Source: Bacteroidota bacterium (lineage in GTDB: Bacteria > Bacteroidota > Bacteroidia > Chitinophagales > Chitinophagaceae). From it: a DNA stretch of 64,000 nucleotides. The notes under the pieces were generated by a model, which worked only from the letters and a program-made list of their open reading frames with translations, had not been told where the DNA came from and did no database searches. The stretch lies in assembly GCA_016711825.1 (NCBI GenBank), contig JADJSG010000004.1, forward strand, positions 186,001-250,000. Direction: 5' to 3'. Of the stretch, positions 19,363 to 27,958 are shown one piece after another (the stretch's first letter is position 1; every line of letters starts with the position of its first letter). Both the position numbers and the translations under genes were made by a program.

Positions 19363-19779
19363 ATGAATTATTGGCTTATCAAATCTGAACCTGTCAAATA
19401 TAGCTGGGATCAGTTTAAAAAAGATAAAAAAACGGTATGGGATGGCGTTAGAAACTATGCTGCCCGCAACAACCTCAGATCAATGAAAAAAGGCGATTTG
19501 GCATTGTTTTATCATAGCAATGAAGGCTTAGCAATTGTGGGTATTGCCACTGTGGTAAAAGAACATTATCAAGACCCCACCACCACAGACACAGCATGGT
19601 CAGTAGTAGAATTTAAACCCACAAAAACACTTAAAAAGCCCGTAACACTCGCTCAAATTAAATCAACCCAGGCTTTAGCGGGTATGCAATTGGTAAAACT
19701 GTCAAGGCTATCGGTCAGTGTTGTTACAGCGGATGAATTTGAGTTAATATTAGCAATGGCCGAAACTAAATTCCCCTAG
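19363..19779 (+). CDS. EVE domain-containing protein
   Basis: The 138 residues are a single EVE (PUA-like) domain: MNYWLIKSEPVKYSWDQF at the start, then VWDGVRNYAARNNLRSMKKGDLALFYHS, which is the family hallmark, then a VVEFKPTK strand. EVE domains bind modified bases in DNA or RNA and are often called thymocyte nuclear protein 1-like. Stand-alone bacterial copies have no established target. The 3' end overlaps the stop region of the convergent histidine kinase gene by 14 bases. No restriction or modification genes are adjacent, so a defence role is not supported here. Confidence 0.92.
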   Translation: MNYWLIKSEPVKYSWDQFKKDKKTVWDGVRNYAARNNLRSMKKGDLALFYHSNEGLAIVGIATVVKEHYQDPTTTDTAWSVVEFKPTKTLKKPVTLAQIKSTQALAGMQLVKLSRLSVSVVTADEFELILAMAETKFP

Positions 19780-22700
19780 TGTCCTCTTCAACACTTTCTA
19801 TTTCTATCACAGGTAAATCAATATGAAAAGTAGTGCCTTCATTGATAACACTTTCATATTCAATTTTACCTTCAAACTGCTCAACGATATCACGACACAT
19901 GGCCAGGCCAAGCCCTGTACCTGACGACTTAGTGGTAAAATAGGGTTGAAATAATTTCTTCCCCTTTTCTTTTGAAATCCCCTCCCCATTATCGCTGATA
20001 GAAATACGAACAAAATTATTATTGATTTTAGAAACCAATAAAGATATATAGCCTTTGTTTCCTTCTGGTATAGCTTGTATGGCGTTTTGAATGATGTTTG
20101 TGAAGACGCGTATTAATTGTCCTTTGTCTGCATAGATATGAATGGGATAGTCGGGAATTAAAAATAAGTATTCGAATTGCGCTCCATCATTATACATACC
20201 TGTCACAGAATAAAGCACTTCATTGAGTACAATAATTTCTTTTTTAATTTCAGGCAGCTTCGCAAAACTCGAAAAATTAGTCGCAATGATAGTCAAATTG
20301 TCTATTTGTTCAATAATTGTTTTGGTTACCCTCGATGTCATCTCTGCCACATTGGGATTATTATTTTTAATCGCTCTTTCCAGCATTTGCAACGAAAGCT
20401 TCATGGGGGTTAATGGATTTTTTATTTCATGCGCTACTTGTTTGGCCATCTCTCGCCATGCCATTTCACGTTCATTTTTAGCTAATAGTACGGTACTATT
20501 TTCTAATTTACGCAACATCCTATTGTATTCTTTTACCAGCATCCCTATTTCATCACTATTGTTCCACTTAAGGGGTTCATTGGTTTTGGAAAGATTGATT
20601 TGTGTAAATTGCTTTACGATAAATTTAAAAGGTCTTGATACGGAATTGCTGATAAACAATGCCAGCAATGAAGATATCAAAAACACAAAAACATACATAT
20701 TGACAATCGTTACAATCACTGAATTGGTTTCGCTTGTGATTTCAAAATTTGAAAAGATGTAGGGCAATTGCAAGATAGCTGTATATTTTCCAATACTGTC
20801 TTTCAAAAAAGAATAGGAAACGATGTAATTAAAGTTTCCGATATTTTCGGGATTAATCACATGTTCCTTATTGTTATTTTTAAGTTCATAAAATGTATTA
20901 TGCGGCATTAAATTACTTAAAACCCCCGACTGAAATAAATCAGGTTGCGAGCTGTATAAAAGCGACCCATTCTCAATATCAAACAAGGATAAGTTGACAT
21001 CAAATCTTTTTGACAATTCGTCGATATTTCCTACCAAGTTTGTCTTAATTTTTTTTCCTTCCCAGGCAATAGTATCCTTATTATTATTCCAGTTAAACTG
21101 TGCCAATTCGTTCTGAATTAATTGGGCGTAATCACTAATTTCTACACGTGCTTTTTCTTTAATACGGTCACTCAAATACCTGGAAGTTAAATAACCAATA
21201 ACCATAAAAGAAGTAAATACCACAAACAATATAGATAATTGAATTTTCAATCGAAGATTCAAACTCAATAAATTAAAAAAACGTTTGGTATTTAAATTTG
21301 AACGGGCGATAATATTACCTAAAATATACAATGATATAACCCCAAAATAAATGAGAAAATTATACGCAAATAAAGTTGATAACATGATCCACTTATTTGA
21401 TTTTTTTACAATAAGTACGGTACTTTTTTTATTGGCAAAATGATACCACATTTCGCTTTGATCCCCTTTTTCAACAAACAATAACCTGTTTTTTTCAAAC
21501 AATTTTTGCGGGTCAATACTCGATTGAAAAGAATAAAAACCTTTTCGCGTATAAATGCGCCCTTCTTCATAAATGGCCATTGAATACTTATACTCTTTAA
21601 ATTCGGATTTAAGCCCACCGTATACAATAAAATCAGTATTGTTTTCATCAAAAACGGAAAGCGTTTCATATAAAGTATATACAATAGTTCCCTGTAAAAC
21701 ACCTCGATAAATGATGGGGCAAACTAAATAATAATAATAATCCTGGTGCTCTTTTTTAAAATAAATTTGACTATCAGCTTCAATACAATTGGATGGTGAA
21801 AATTGATGTATAAACGTATTCAACGTTAAAGTATCTACCGAATTGATATTGTGTCCATTACGGTTATAAATATCCAGTTTTATTTTATACTTGTTGAGAT
21901 ATGAATCAAAGTACTTAATATAAATATAATCTGAAATCGCATTGTAATTTACCTCAGAGTCAAGCGATAATTTTAATTGCAATGTCTCGTCATACTCTAT
22001 TTTATTTTTAAAACTGGCTAACTTGTTTTCTAATTGAATGTCTTTCTCCTTGATGATATTTTCAGCAAATTTCTTTCGATTAATTTCTTCCTTTTTAATA
22101 TTGAGTTGTGTTAATAAATAACTACCAAAAAAGGATACCATCACAATCCATACTAATAAATAAATTGAATTGAAATCAAAGCGAATTTTTGATGAGGAAA
22201 AATCCAATATATAACAAACACTCGATACCCATAAAAAGTAAGAAAGATAGGAAATATTGTGTTCATTATGAGCCACTACAGCATATACTACTGTTACGAA
22301 TAAATAGATTCCATATTTAAATATTTTTTTCGGGAAGCATGCATTTGCATAATTGTTTGAAATAAAACTGATCAAAAACAAATTGGCAAAAATGACTAAG
22401 AAACTCAATAACCCAATAAATGAAAAAATAGTAAACCGTGAAATTAACGTAGCATCAAAATTGATCACCGAATCTAAAACAATGCTATAGATTAAATTGA
22501 TAAAATAAAAATGCAACAAAGTACTGACAACAAGGGCTATTAGGCCAAATATTACTTTATAAGACTGATGTTTTACTGAAGTAATTTTACCTTGTACATT
22601 CACCGCAAAAAACAACAATATCCAAAAACACAGGCAAACATTGATAAATACATCTCCAATAGATTTGTTGATATAATTACTTGCAAAATATTCTGGGCTA

Positions 22701-23545
22701 AATAATTTATATTCTGAAAAATTATTGGGAAATCCGATTATATAAGTGAGCGCTCTTAAGGTGATAGCCGAAAACAATAACCATAAAAAAACCATCAATG
22801 GCTTCTTCTTTTTGACAATAACTTTAAAATAAGTATGGATAGAAATCCCAAAAAAGATAAATGTTAAAGCATTAAAGATGAGATGATATACATTGTTGTC
22901 TGTCTGTGAAAAATAATCTTCAGTTGCCCGCAAATAAAATAAAGGCTTGTGAATCCACTTAACGGGTATCGATTTTTTTACACTGTCAGCTGTGATGCGA
23001 ATGCCAAAATCATTTTCATCAGGATATACAAAAAAATAATTTTTCATATAATCGCTTTGAAATAAATTTTCGCTTTTTACAGGAATCGTTAGCACTGCTT
23101 TATATCGATTTGCATCCCCCCAGCGAATTGCATACAATAGATAATGACCATTTTTTGATTTATAATACTTAGGTGTTCTTTCAGGCAGGGAATCATGGAT
23201 TGCACTTAAATAATTGTCATTCCAAAATACAAGTTTTTCGTTGTCATATAAATGAAATTTAAGCGCCAAATTCATCAAATACTCATGTTGCGATGGCGTT
23301 AATGAATTTTGGATAGCATGTTCAAAAACAGTTTTATTTTCAAACATATGATTAAACTTGTTGATTTTCGCATGCGCATCTTGTTGTATTTTTTCACTTA
23401 AAATAGATACATTCACTTTAGGCATGAGAAAATCTGAAACCTGTTTAATCGACAGGATAAAAAACAATACTGCCAATACAATAAACACCATTGGATTAAT
23501 ATCAAATGGAAATCGGAAAGTATTATTTTTTTTAGTACTACTCAT
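19766..23545 (-). CDS. Large NtrY-like multi-pass sensor histidine kinase
   Basis: The 1259-residue form starts at an ATG inside the end of mazG (ATGAGTAG overlap, 8 bases), which explains its translation better than the longer upstream frame. The N-terminal two-thirds hold a first periplasmic sensor, a block of about eight membrane helices, a second extracytoplasmic region and two more helices. Then come a third periplasmic loop, a last helix, HAMP, HisKA and HATPase domains. The phosphoacceptor is H1039 in VAHEIKNPLTPMKLS. ATP-binding boxes are NIIQNAIQAI (N), ISDNGEG (G1) and GTGLGLAMC (G2). HEIKNPLTPMKLS is typical of NtrY-type kinases. No response regulator lies next to it. Confidence 0.9.
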   Translation of the reverse strand: MSSTKKNNTFRFPFDINPMVFIVLAVLFFILSIKQVSDFLMPKVNVSILSEKIQQDAHAKINKFNHMFENKTVFEHAIQNSLTPSQHEYLMNLALKFHLYDNEKLVFWNDNYLSAIHDSLPERTPKYYKSKNGHYLLYAIRWGDANRYKAVLTIPVKSENLFQSDYMKNYFFVYPDENDFGIRITADSVKKSIPVKWIHKPLFYLRATEDYFSQTDNNVYHLIFNALTFIFFGISIHTYFKVIVKKKKPLMVFLWLLFSAITLRALTYIIGFPNNFSEYKLFSPEYFASNYINKSIGDVFINVCLCFWILLFFAVNVQGKITSVKHQSYKVIFGLIALVVSTLLHFYFINLIYSIVLDSVINFDATLISRFTIFSFIGLLSFLVIFANLFLISFISNNYANACFPKKIFKYGIYLFVTVVYAVVAHNEHNISYLSYFLWVSSVCYILDFSSSKIRFDFNSIYLLVWIVMVSFFGSYLLTQLNIKKEEINRKKFAENIIKEKDIQLENKLASFKNKIEYDETLQLKLSLDSEVNYNAISDYIYIKYFDSYLNKYKIKLDIYNRNGHNINSVDTLTLNTFIHQFSPSNCIEADSQIYFKKEHQDYYYYLVCPIIYRGVLQGTIVYTLYETLSVFDENNTDFIVYGGLKSEFKEYKYSMAIYEEGRIYTRKGFYSFQSSIDPQKLFEKNRLLFVEKGDQSEMWYHFANKKSTVLIVKKSNKWIMLSTLFAYNFLIYFGVISLYILGNIIARSNLNTKRFFNLLSLNLRLKIQLSILFVVFTSFMVIGYLTSRYLSDRIKEKARVEISDYAQLIQNELAQFNWNNNKDTIAWEGKKIKTNLVGNIDELSKRFDVNLSLFDIENGSLLYSSQPDLFQSGVLSNLMPHNTFYELKNNNKEHVINPENIGNFNYIVSYSFLKDSIGKYTAILQLPYIFSNFEITSETNSVIVTIVNMYVFVFLISSLLALFISNSVSRPFKFIVKQFTQINLSKTNEPLKWNNSDEIGMLVKEYNRMLRKLENSTVLLAKNEREMAWREMAKQVAHEIKNPLTPMKLSLQMLERAIKNNNPNVAEMTSRVTKTIIEQIDNLTIIATNFSSFAKLPEIKKEIIVLNEVLYSVTGMYNDGAQFEYLFLIPDYPIHIYADKGQLIRVFTNIIQNAIQAIPEGNKGYISLLVSKINNNFVRISISDNGEGISKEKGKKLFQPYFTTKSSGTGLGLAMCRDIVEQFEGKIEYESVINEGTTFHIDLPVIEIESVEEDTRGI

Positions 23546-24317
23546 GCTTTTTGATTGCATCCCATTGCTGATCCATTTCCTGCAGGGTATAATCATTCAA
23601 TGTTTTTCCATTCGCAGTAAGTACTTCTTCCATTTTCATAAATCGTCGTTGAAATTTTTGATTGGTTCTTTCAAGGGCATTCTCAGGATCTACATGCAAA
23701 AATCGGGCATAATTGATCAGTGAAAATAATACATCCCCAAATTCATCTTCAATCTGTGACTGGTTTTGAGCTGCAATCACTTCATCAAGTTCTTGAAGTT
23801 CTTCATTGATTTTATCTTTTACTTGCACAGCTACTTCCCACTCAAATCCTACTTGTTTTGCTTTTTCTTGTAAACGCAACGCCTTTGTCATGGCAGGCAA
23901 TCCTAATGGCACCCCGCTTAAAACAGATTTTTTCCCTTTTCCTTCTTTCAACTTCAAATTTTCCCAGTTTCTTTTCACTTCATCATCATCTTGTACTTTC
24001 GTAAACGAATAAATATGTGGGTGTCTGTACACTAACTTGTTACAAACCGTTTCAATCACTTCATTTATATTAAACTTCTTTTGCTCTTCTGCAATCGTGG
24101 CATAAAAGAGGATGTGTAGTAATAAATCTCCCAGCTCTTCTTTAATTCCCTCCCAATCTTCTTTGGTAATGGCATCCGCCAATTCATACATTTCTTCAAT
24201 GGTCAACTGACGTAGGGTTGCTATCGTTTGTTTTTTATCCCAAGGACATTGCGCTCTTAATTCACACATGATATTCTTAATCCTATCGAAGGATTGGGAA
24301 TAATTGGTATTGTTCAT
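23538..24317 (-). CDS. mazG: Nucleoside triphosphate pyrophosphohydrolase MazG
   Basis: The 259-residue form starts at the ATG at 24315-24317; a GTG 21 bases upstream is possible. Two tandem MazG domains are visible. The first has CPWDKKQT, EEMYELADAI and EELGDLLLHILFYA. The second has EELQELDE and EDEFGDVLFSLINYARFL. The Glu/Asp clusters bind Mg2+. The enzyme hydrolyses (d)NTPs, and in some species ppGpp-related signals, to the monophosphate and pyrophosphate. Its last codons contain the start of the histidine kinase gene, so the two are translationally coupled. Confidence 0.94.
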   Translation of the reverse strand: MNNTNYSQSFDRIKNIMCELRAQCPWDKKQTIATLRQLTIEEMYELADAITKEDWEGIKEELGDLLLHILFYATIAEEQKKFNINEVIETVCNKLVYRHPHIYSFTKVQDDDEVKRNWENLKLKEGKGKKSVLSGVPLGLPAMTKALRLQEKAKQVGFEWEVAVQVKDKINEELQELDEVIAAQNQSQIEDEFGDVLFSLINYARFLHVDPENALERTNQKFQRRFMKMEEVLTANGKTLNDYTLQEMDQQWDAIKKHE

Positions 24318-24385
24318 CGTCGTTTCTAAATTTATCACAAAGTAATAAAAAAACTAAACACCACAATTATCTAATTTTCTACTGA

Positions 24386-24393
24386 TATATTTG
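24386..24393 (+). promoter_or_regulatory. -7 promoter element of the RlmK-like gene
   Basis: TATATTTG is a perfect TAnnTTTG match. The GTG start at 24398 follows after only four bases, so the transcript would be leaderless or nearly so. Confidence 0.55.
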
Positions 24394-24397
24394 CTTT

Positions 24398-25333
24398 GTG
24401 GAAAACAACAACCCCCTTTATAATCGCATCAAAAAGAATCAAAAACAATTAAAATCTTTTTTGAAGCAACACAACATAAGCTGTTATCGAATCTATGATT
24501 GGGATATGCCTGAATTCCCCCTTTGTATTGACATTTATGAGCAGTATGTGCATGTAAGTATTTATAAAACCCGACATTCATTACAAGAAGAAACGGACGC
24601 TCAATGGCAACAAGCAAGTATCGATACTATCAAACAGGTTTTTAATACCGATGAAAGTCATATTTTTATCAAATCGAGGGCACGTAAAAAAACGGCAGAG
24701 CAATATGAAAAAGTAAATGAAACCAAGCAATTTTTTACGGTACATGAAAATGGCATTCAATTTCTGGTCAATCTCAATGACTATCTTGATACAGGTCTTT
24801 TTCTTGATCATAGAAACACCCGCAAAAGGGTCATGACAGAGGCTAAAGGAAAACATGTACTCAACTTATTTGCTTACACAGGAGCATTTTCAGTCTATGC
24901 TGCCATGGGAGGGGCTTTTACCACGACTTCAGTGGATCTTTCGAATAATTATTTACAATGGGCTAAAGAGAATTTTAAACTGAATCAATTATCTATCAGT
25001 AAGCACCAATTTATAAAAGCAGATGTAAAAGAATGGATACAACAAGCACCTTCCAAATTGTATGATATTATTATTTTAGATCCGCCAACCATTTCTATCA
25101 GTGACAAAACCAAAACCAACTTTGATGTACAAGCCGATCATGTTGCGCTCATCAACCATACCCTTCGTCATTTACAAACAGGTGGTGTCTTATACTTCTC
25201 AAATAATTTCAGAAACTTTGTGCTGGACAGCGAGCATATCATAGCGAGTGTGATTGAGGACATATCGCAACAAAGCGTTCCTCAGGATTATAGAAATAAA
25301 AAGATTCATGCGTGCTGGCGTATTGTGAAATAG
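24398..25333 (+). CDS. rlmK: RlmK-like 23S rRNA methyltransferase (class I SAM-dependent)
   Basis: The 311-residue protein resembles the C-terminal half of E. coli RlmKL (YcbY), which makes m7G2069 in 23S rRNA. It has NRIKKNQKQLKSFLKQ at the start, CYRIYDWDMPEF, DYLDTGLFLDHR (residues 130-141 region), motif I VLNLFAYTGAFS (154-165), and LDPPT (228-232). In E. coli this domain is fused behind the RlmL half. Here it is a separate gene, and an RlmL-like gene lies about 6.3 kb further on. The start is GTG at 24398, supported by the -7 box four bases upstream. RlmI (m5C1962) is the main alternative, but the DWDMPEF and DYLDTGLFLDHR blocks favour RlmK. Confidence 0.82.
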   Translation: MENNNPLYNRIKKNQKQLKSFLKQHNISCYRIYDWDMPEFPLCIDIYEQYVHVSIYKTRHSLQEETDAQWQQASIDTIKQVFNTDESHIFIKSRARKKTAEQYEKVNETKQFFTVHENGIQFLVNLNDYLDTGLFLDHRNTRKRVMTEAKGKHVLNLFAYTGAFSVYAAMGGAFTTTSVDLSNNYLQWAKENFKLNQLSISKHQFIKADVKEWIQQAPSKLYDIIILDPPTISISDKTKTNFDVQADHVALINHTLRHLQTGGVLYFSNNFRNFVLDSEHIIASVIEDISQQSVPQDYRNKKIHACWRIVK

Positions 25334-25424
25334 TGATCATCATAAGGTGATTCATATTGTATTTGTATCAATTAAATCCCTATTTCTTTAAAATCTAATA
25401 CCCTACTACAGATAGAAATCCTTA

Positions 25425-27665
25425 TTAAAATGCAATGCCCGCCCCTATCATCCATCTTCTGCCTGATTGAGGATAATAGTAATTTTGTGTTGTTTGCTGA
25501 GCACCATATATATAACTAAAGGTATACCCATTGGCTTCATAAGTGGTATTGAATATATTGTAAATGCCTGTTCTAAGATTGAACAACGTATGCTCATTTA
25601 TTTTTACAGGACATAGTATCATCACATCACTCACAAAATAACCTTTAATCGACCTCAATTCATTACCCGTATTATCAAGGTATTGCTTACCTACATATTT
25701 TGGTAAAAAATCAATCGAAAGATTTTCAATGATATGATCCTCATTATGACGCAAAGGGAATACAGATAATCTTGCACCTAATATTACATTGGGCGAAAAG
25801 GAGATATCAGTTGTAGCATAGGTATTTTGGATTTGCCCGCCATTGTCATAATCATCCACAAACTCTGTAAAGTTTAAGATTTTATTTTGTGAAAGGGCTA
25901 TATTGGCATTCATCTCAAACAGATTATTGATTGATTTATACATCCATTCAAATTCAATCCCTATTCTGTAACTCTTGTCAATATTGGTTCTTGTATAAGC
26001 GCCTACATCATTGATTTTTCCGGTTAACACCAATTGATCTTTGTAAAACATGCCATATAAGTTCGTATGAAAACTCATTTGTTTATTATTGCGATATACA
26101 TACGTCAATTCTGTATTGAATAACTTTTCAGGTTTGGGTAAAAAAAGCACCCCAGCTTCTATATCGTCCCGATTAGGTTCTTTTTGCGCTATACCTGTTA
26201 CTAAACTTACTAAATGATGTTGATTTTTAACCGTTAACTTCAATTTTGGATTAAAAAACTGATAGCTCAACTTGTGTTGTATTGTCGGATTTTTTCGAAA
26301 GCCATCAATATTGTATTGCACTTTACGGTATTGTAAATCTGCAAAAATAGAAACATGTTTTGTAGGCTTTATATCTACCATGGTATAAACATTTGCATCA
26401 CTTTTGAAAGCCTTCAAATCATACCATCTATATTGATTGTCAATTCCCTGTGTAGCCCAGACAATTTCTCCAAAATGTTTTCCGTCGTATTGATTGTAAT
26501 TAAAATAAAGACCTGCATCTAATTTTTTACTCAAATAGGTTGTATACAATCGCCCTCCATAAAAATAATTATCTAACCAAAGCTGACGTATCAAATCAGT
26601 AAGCGTAATAGAAGTATCGGGCGTGGGTTGATAATCAGCCAAGCCATAGTCAGCATAGGCTTGACCGGTTTTGTACTCTTCGTAATAGCCCTTACCTCTT
26701 GTCAAAAACAGGGTACTTCCTATAGCCCAATGACGATTTAATTTTTTATCAAAAAACATTTGATAATAATCCTGTCCATAATTATCAGTTTGATTATTGT
26801 AAAAAGTACCATCACTTTTCATTCCTAGTTCATTATAGGTTCTATTGGTTTGTAAACTGTCTTGAGCCACACCATTCCATGCCTGCCCTGTCTTTTCTTT
26901 ACCTTTGAGATAGTTAAAAACCAACTGAGTGTTTTCATCAAACAAATATTTTGTAGTGACTTGTAAGGCTTTTAGGTCAGAAGCCGAACGCATGATGTAA
27001 CCATCGCTTTGTATACTTGACAAACGTATAGTGCCAACAAAATGATTATTTATTAAGCCTGTACTCGCTTTCAACGTATTTTTAAAGGTATTGAAAGTAC
27101 CATAATCGGTCTGGTATAAAAACATGGGTTTATCATAGTTTACATCTAAATTTTGTATAGAAATACCCGCCCCAAAATTGCCTACCCCATTTTTAGATTG
27201 CCCTACCCCCTTGCTGATTTCTAATTGTTGCGTTGAACTTAACAAATCAGGTGTATTGACAAAATAAGTTGCCTGACTTTCGACATCATTTACGGGTATT
27301 CCATTCATCGTTACATTAATACGGGTGAGGTCGGCACCTCTAATACGTATACCTGTATATCCTGTGCCAGTGCCAGCATCTGAGCTAACCACTACAGATG
27401 ATATACTATTTAGCACATAGGGCAAGTCCTGGGCTTGATTCAATCGTTGCATGGTCTTTTTCGATAATTTATTGGGTGCATTTTCATGCAATGAAACCGA
27501 CTGTTGCAGGTTAGCCCGAATAACTGCCACAGGCAATTCAACATTTTGCAAACTATCAGGCGGAACCATCGATTTCCGTTGTGAAAAAATCAAAGATGCC
27601 TGTAACATCAAACCGACGAAGAAAATTGTTTTCTTACACATACACAAATACTTTTTTTGTGTCAT
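25425..27665 (-). CDS. TonB-dependent receptor, probable thiamine/thiamine-phosphate uptake
   Basis: The 746-residue product has a signal peptide (ending IFSQ near residue 29), a TonB plug (LPYVLNSISSVVVSSDAGTGTGYTG, IRGADLTRINVTMNGIPV) and a 22-strand-type barrel ending in an aromatic residue (GAGIAF). The order plug-barrel without a carboxypeptidase-like domain is the FecA/BtuB style. A TPP riboswitch sits directly upstream on the same strand, so expression responds to thiamine pyrophosphate. TPP-switched TonB receptors in Bacteroidota are known thiamine importers. No inner-membrane partner (PnuT) is adjacent. ATG at 27663-27665 is used; a second ATG eight codons in is possible. Confidence 0.88.
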   Translation of the reverse strand: MTQKKYLCMCKKTIFFVGLMLQASLIFSQRKSMVPPDSLQNVELPVAVIRANLQQSVSLHENAPNKLSKKTMQRLNQAQDLPYVLNSISSVVVSSDAGTGTGYTGIRIRGADLTRINVTMNGIPVNDVESQATYFVNTPDLLSSTQQLEISKGVGQSKNGVGNFGAGISIQNLDVNYDKPMFLYQTDYGTFNTFKNTLKASTGLINNHFVGTIRLSSIQSDGYIMRSASDLKALQVTTKYLFDENTQLVFNYLKGKEKTGQAWNGVAQDSLQTNRTYNELGMKSDGTFYNNQTDNYGQDYYQMFFDKKLNRHWAIGSTLFLTRGKGYYEEYKTGQAYADYGLADYQPTPDTSITLTDLIRQLWLDNYFYGGRLYTTYLSKKLDAGLYFNYNQYDGKHFGEIVWATQGIDNQYRWYDLKAFKSDANVYTMVDIKPTKHVSIFADLQYRKVQYNIDGFRKNPTIQHKLSYQFFNPKLKLTVKNQHHLVSLVTGIAQKEPNRDDIEAGVLFLPKPEKLFNTELTYVYRNNKQMSFHTNLYGMFYKDQLVLTGKINDVGAYTRTNIDKSYRIGIEFEWMYKSINNLFEMNANIALSQNKILNFTEFVDDYDNGGQIQNTYATTDISFSPNVILGARLSVFPLRHNEDHIIENLSIDFLPKYVGKQYLDNTGNELRSIKGYFVSDVMILCPVKINEHTLFNLRTGIYNIFNTTYEANGYTFSYIYGAQQTTQNYYYPQSGRRWMIGAGIAF

Positions 27666-27670
27666 AACAC

Positions 27671-27735
27671 CACTTATTTAAGGGTTATGACGATTACACA
27701 ATATATAAGGGTAAGTGAAAAGTGCTTCGCTTACC
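27671..27735 (-). promoter_or_regulatory. Expression platform of the TPP riboswitch
   Basis: On the minus strand GGTAAG-C-GAA (starting at 27735) can pair with TTC-A-CTTACC (ending at 27710) to make a hairpin. The same GGTA is the 3' side of the aptamer's P1 stem. If P1 forms, the released CACTTA (27717-27712) can pair with TAAGTG (27676-27671) six bases before the ATG. This gives two exclusive folds, one exposing and one covering the translation start. The pairing is seen in the sequence; the mechanism is inferred. Confidence 0.55.
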
Positions 27736-27810
27736 TTTCCTAAACAGCATTATCTGTTCCAGGTTCTGCGGGTATTATCTCAGATACGCTTAGCGTAACA
27801 CCCCGAGGTA
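27732..27810 (-). promoter_or_regulatory. TPP riboswitch (THI box) aptamer
   Basis: The minus strand shows all the TPP aptamer landmarks in order: P1 5' side TACCT, GGGGTG, a P3 hairpin TTACGC/GCGTA, the conserved bulge CTGAGATAATACCC, then GAACCTG, the P5 stem CAG-ATAAT-GCTG, AGGAA and P1 3' side AGGTA. GGGG and ACCC form P2. It lies 67 bases upstream of a TonB-dependent receptor start on the same strand. The motif order and conserved bases make the call secure. Confidence 0.95.
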
Positions 27811-27958
27811 CACTCAACTGTGTCGACAAAAAAGGCGAAACAGCATGAAAGTTTGTAAAAATAACAACATAATTGCGATTTTTCATTTAATTTTAACTTT
27901 AAATCTAATATTGAAGTAAAAACAATATAAAATCTTGAACATTGTACAATCGTATATT

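Noticed and set aside
19363..19779. EVE protein as part of a modification-dependent defence system
   Set aside because: It is a lone small domain beside a TonB receptor and a sensor kinase; no nuclease or McrB-type partner is near.
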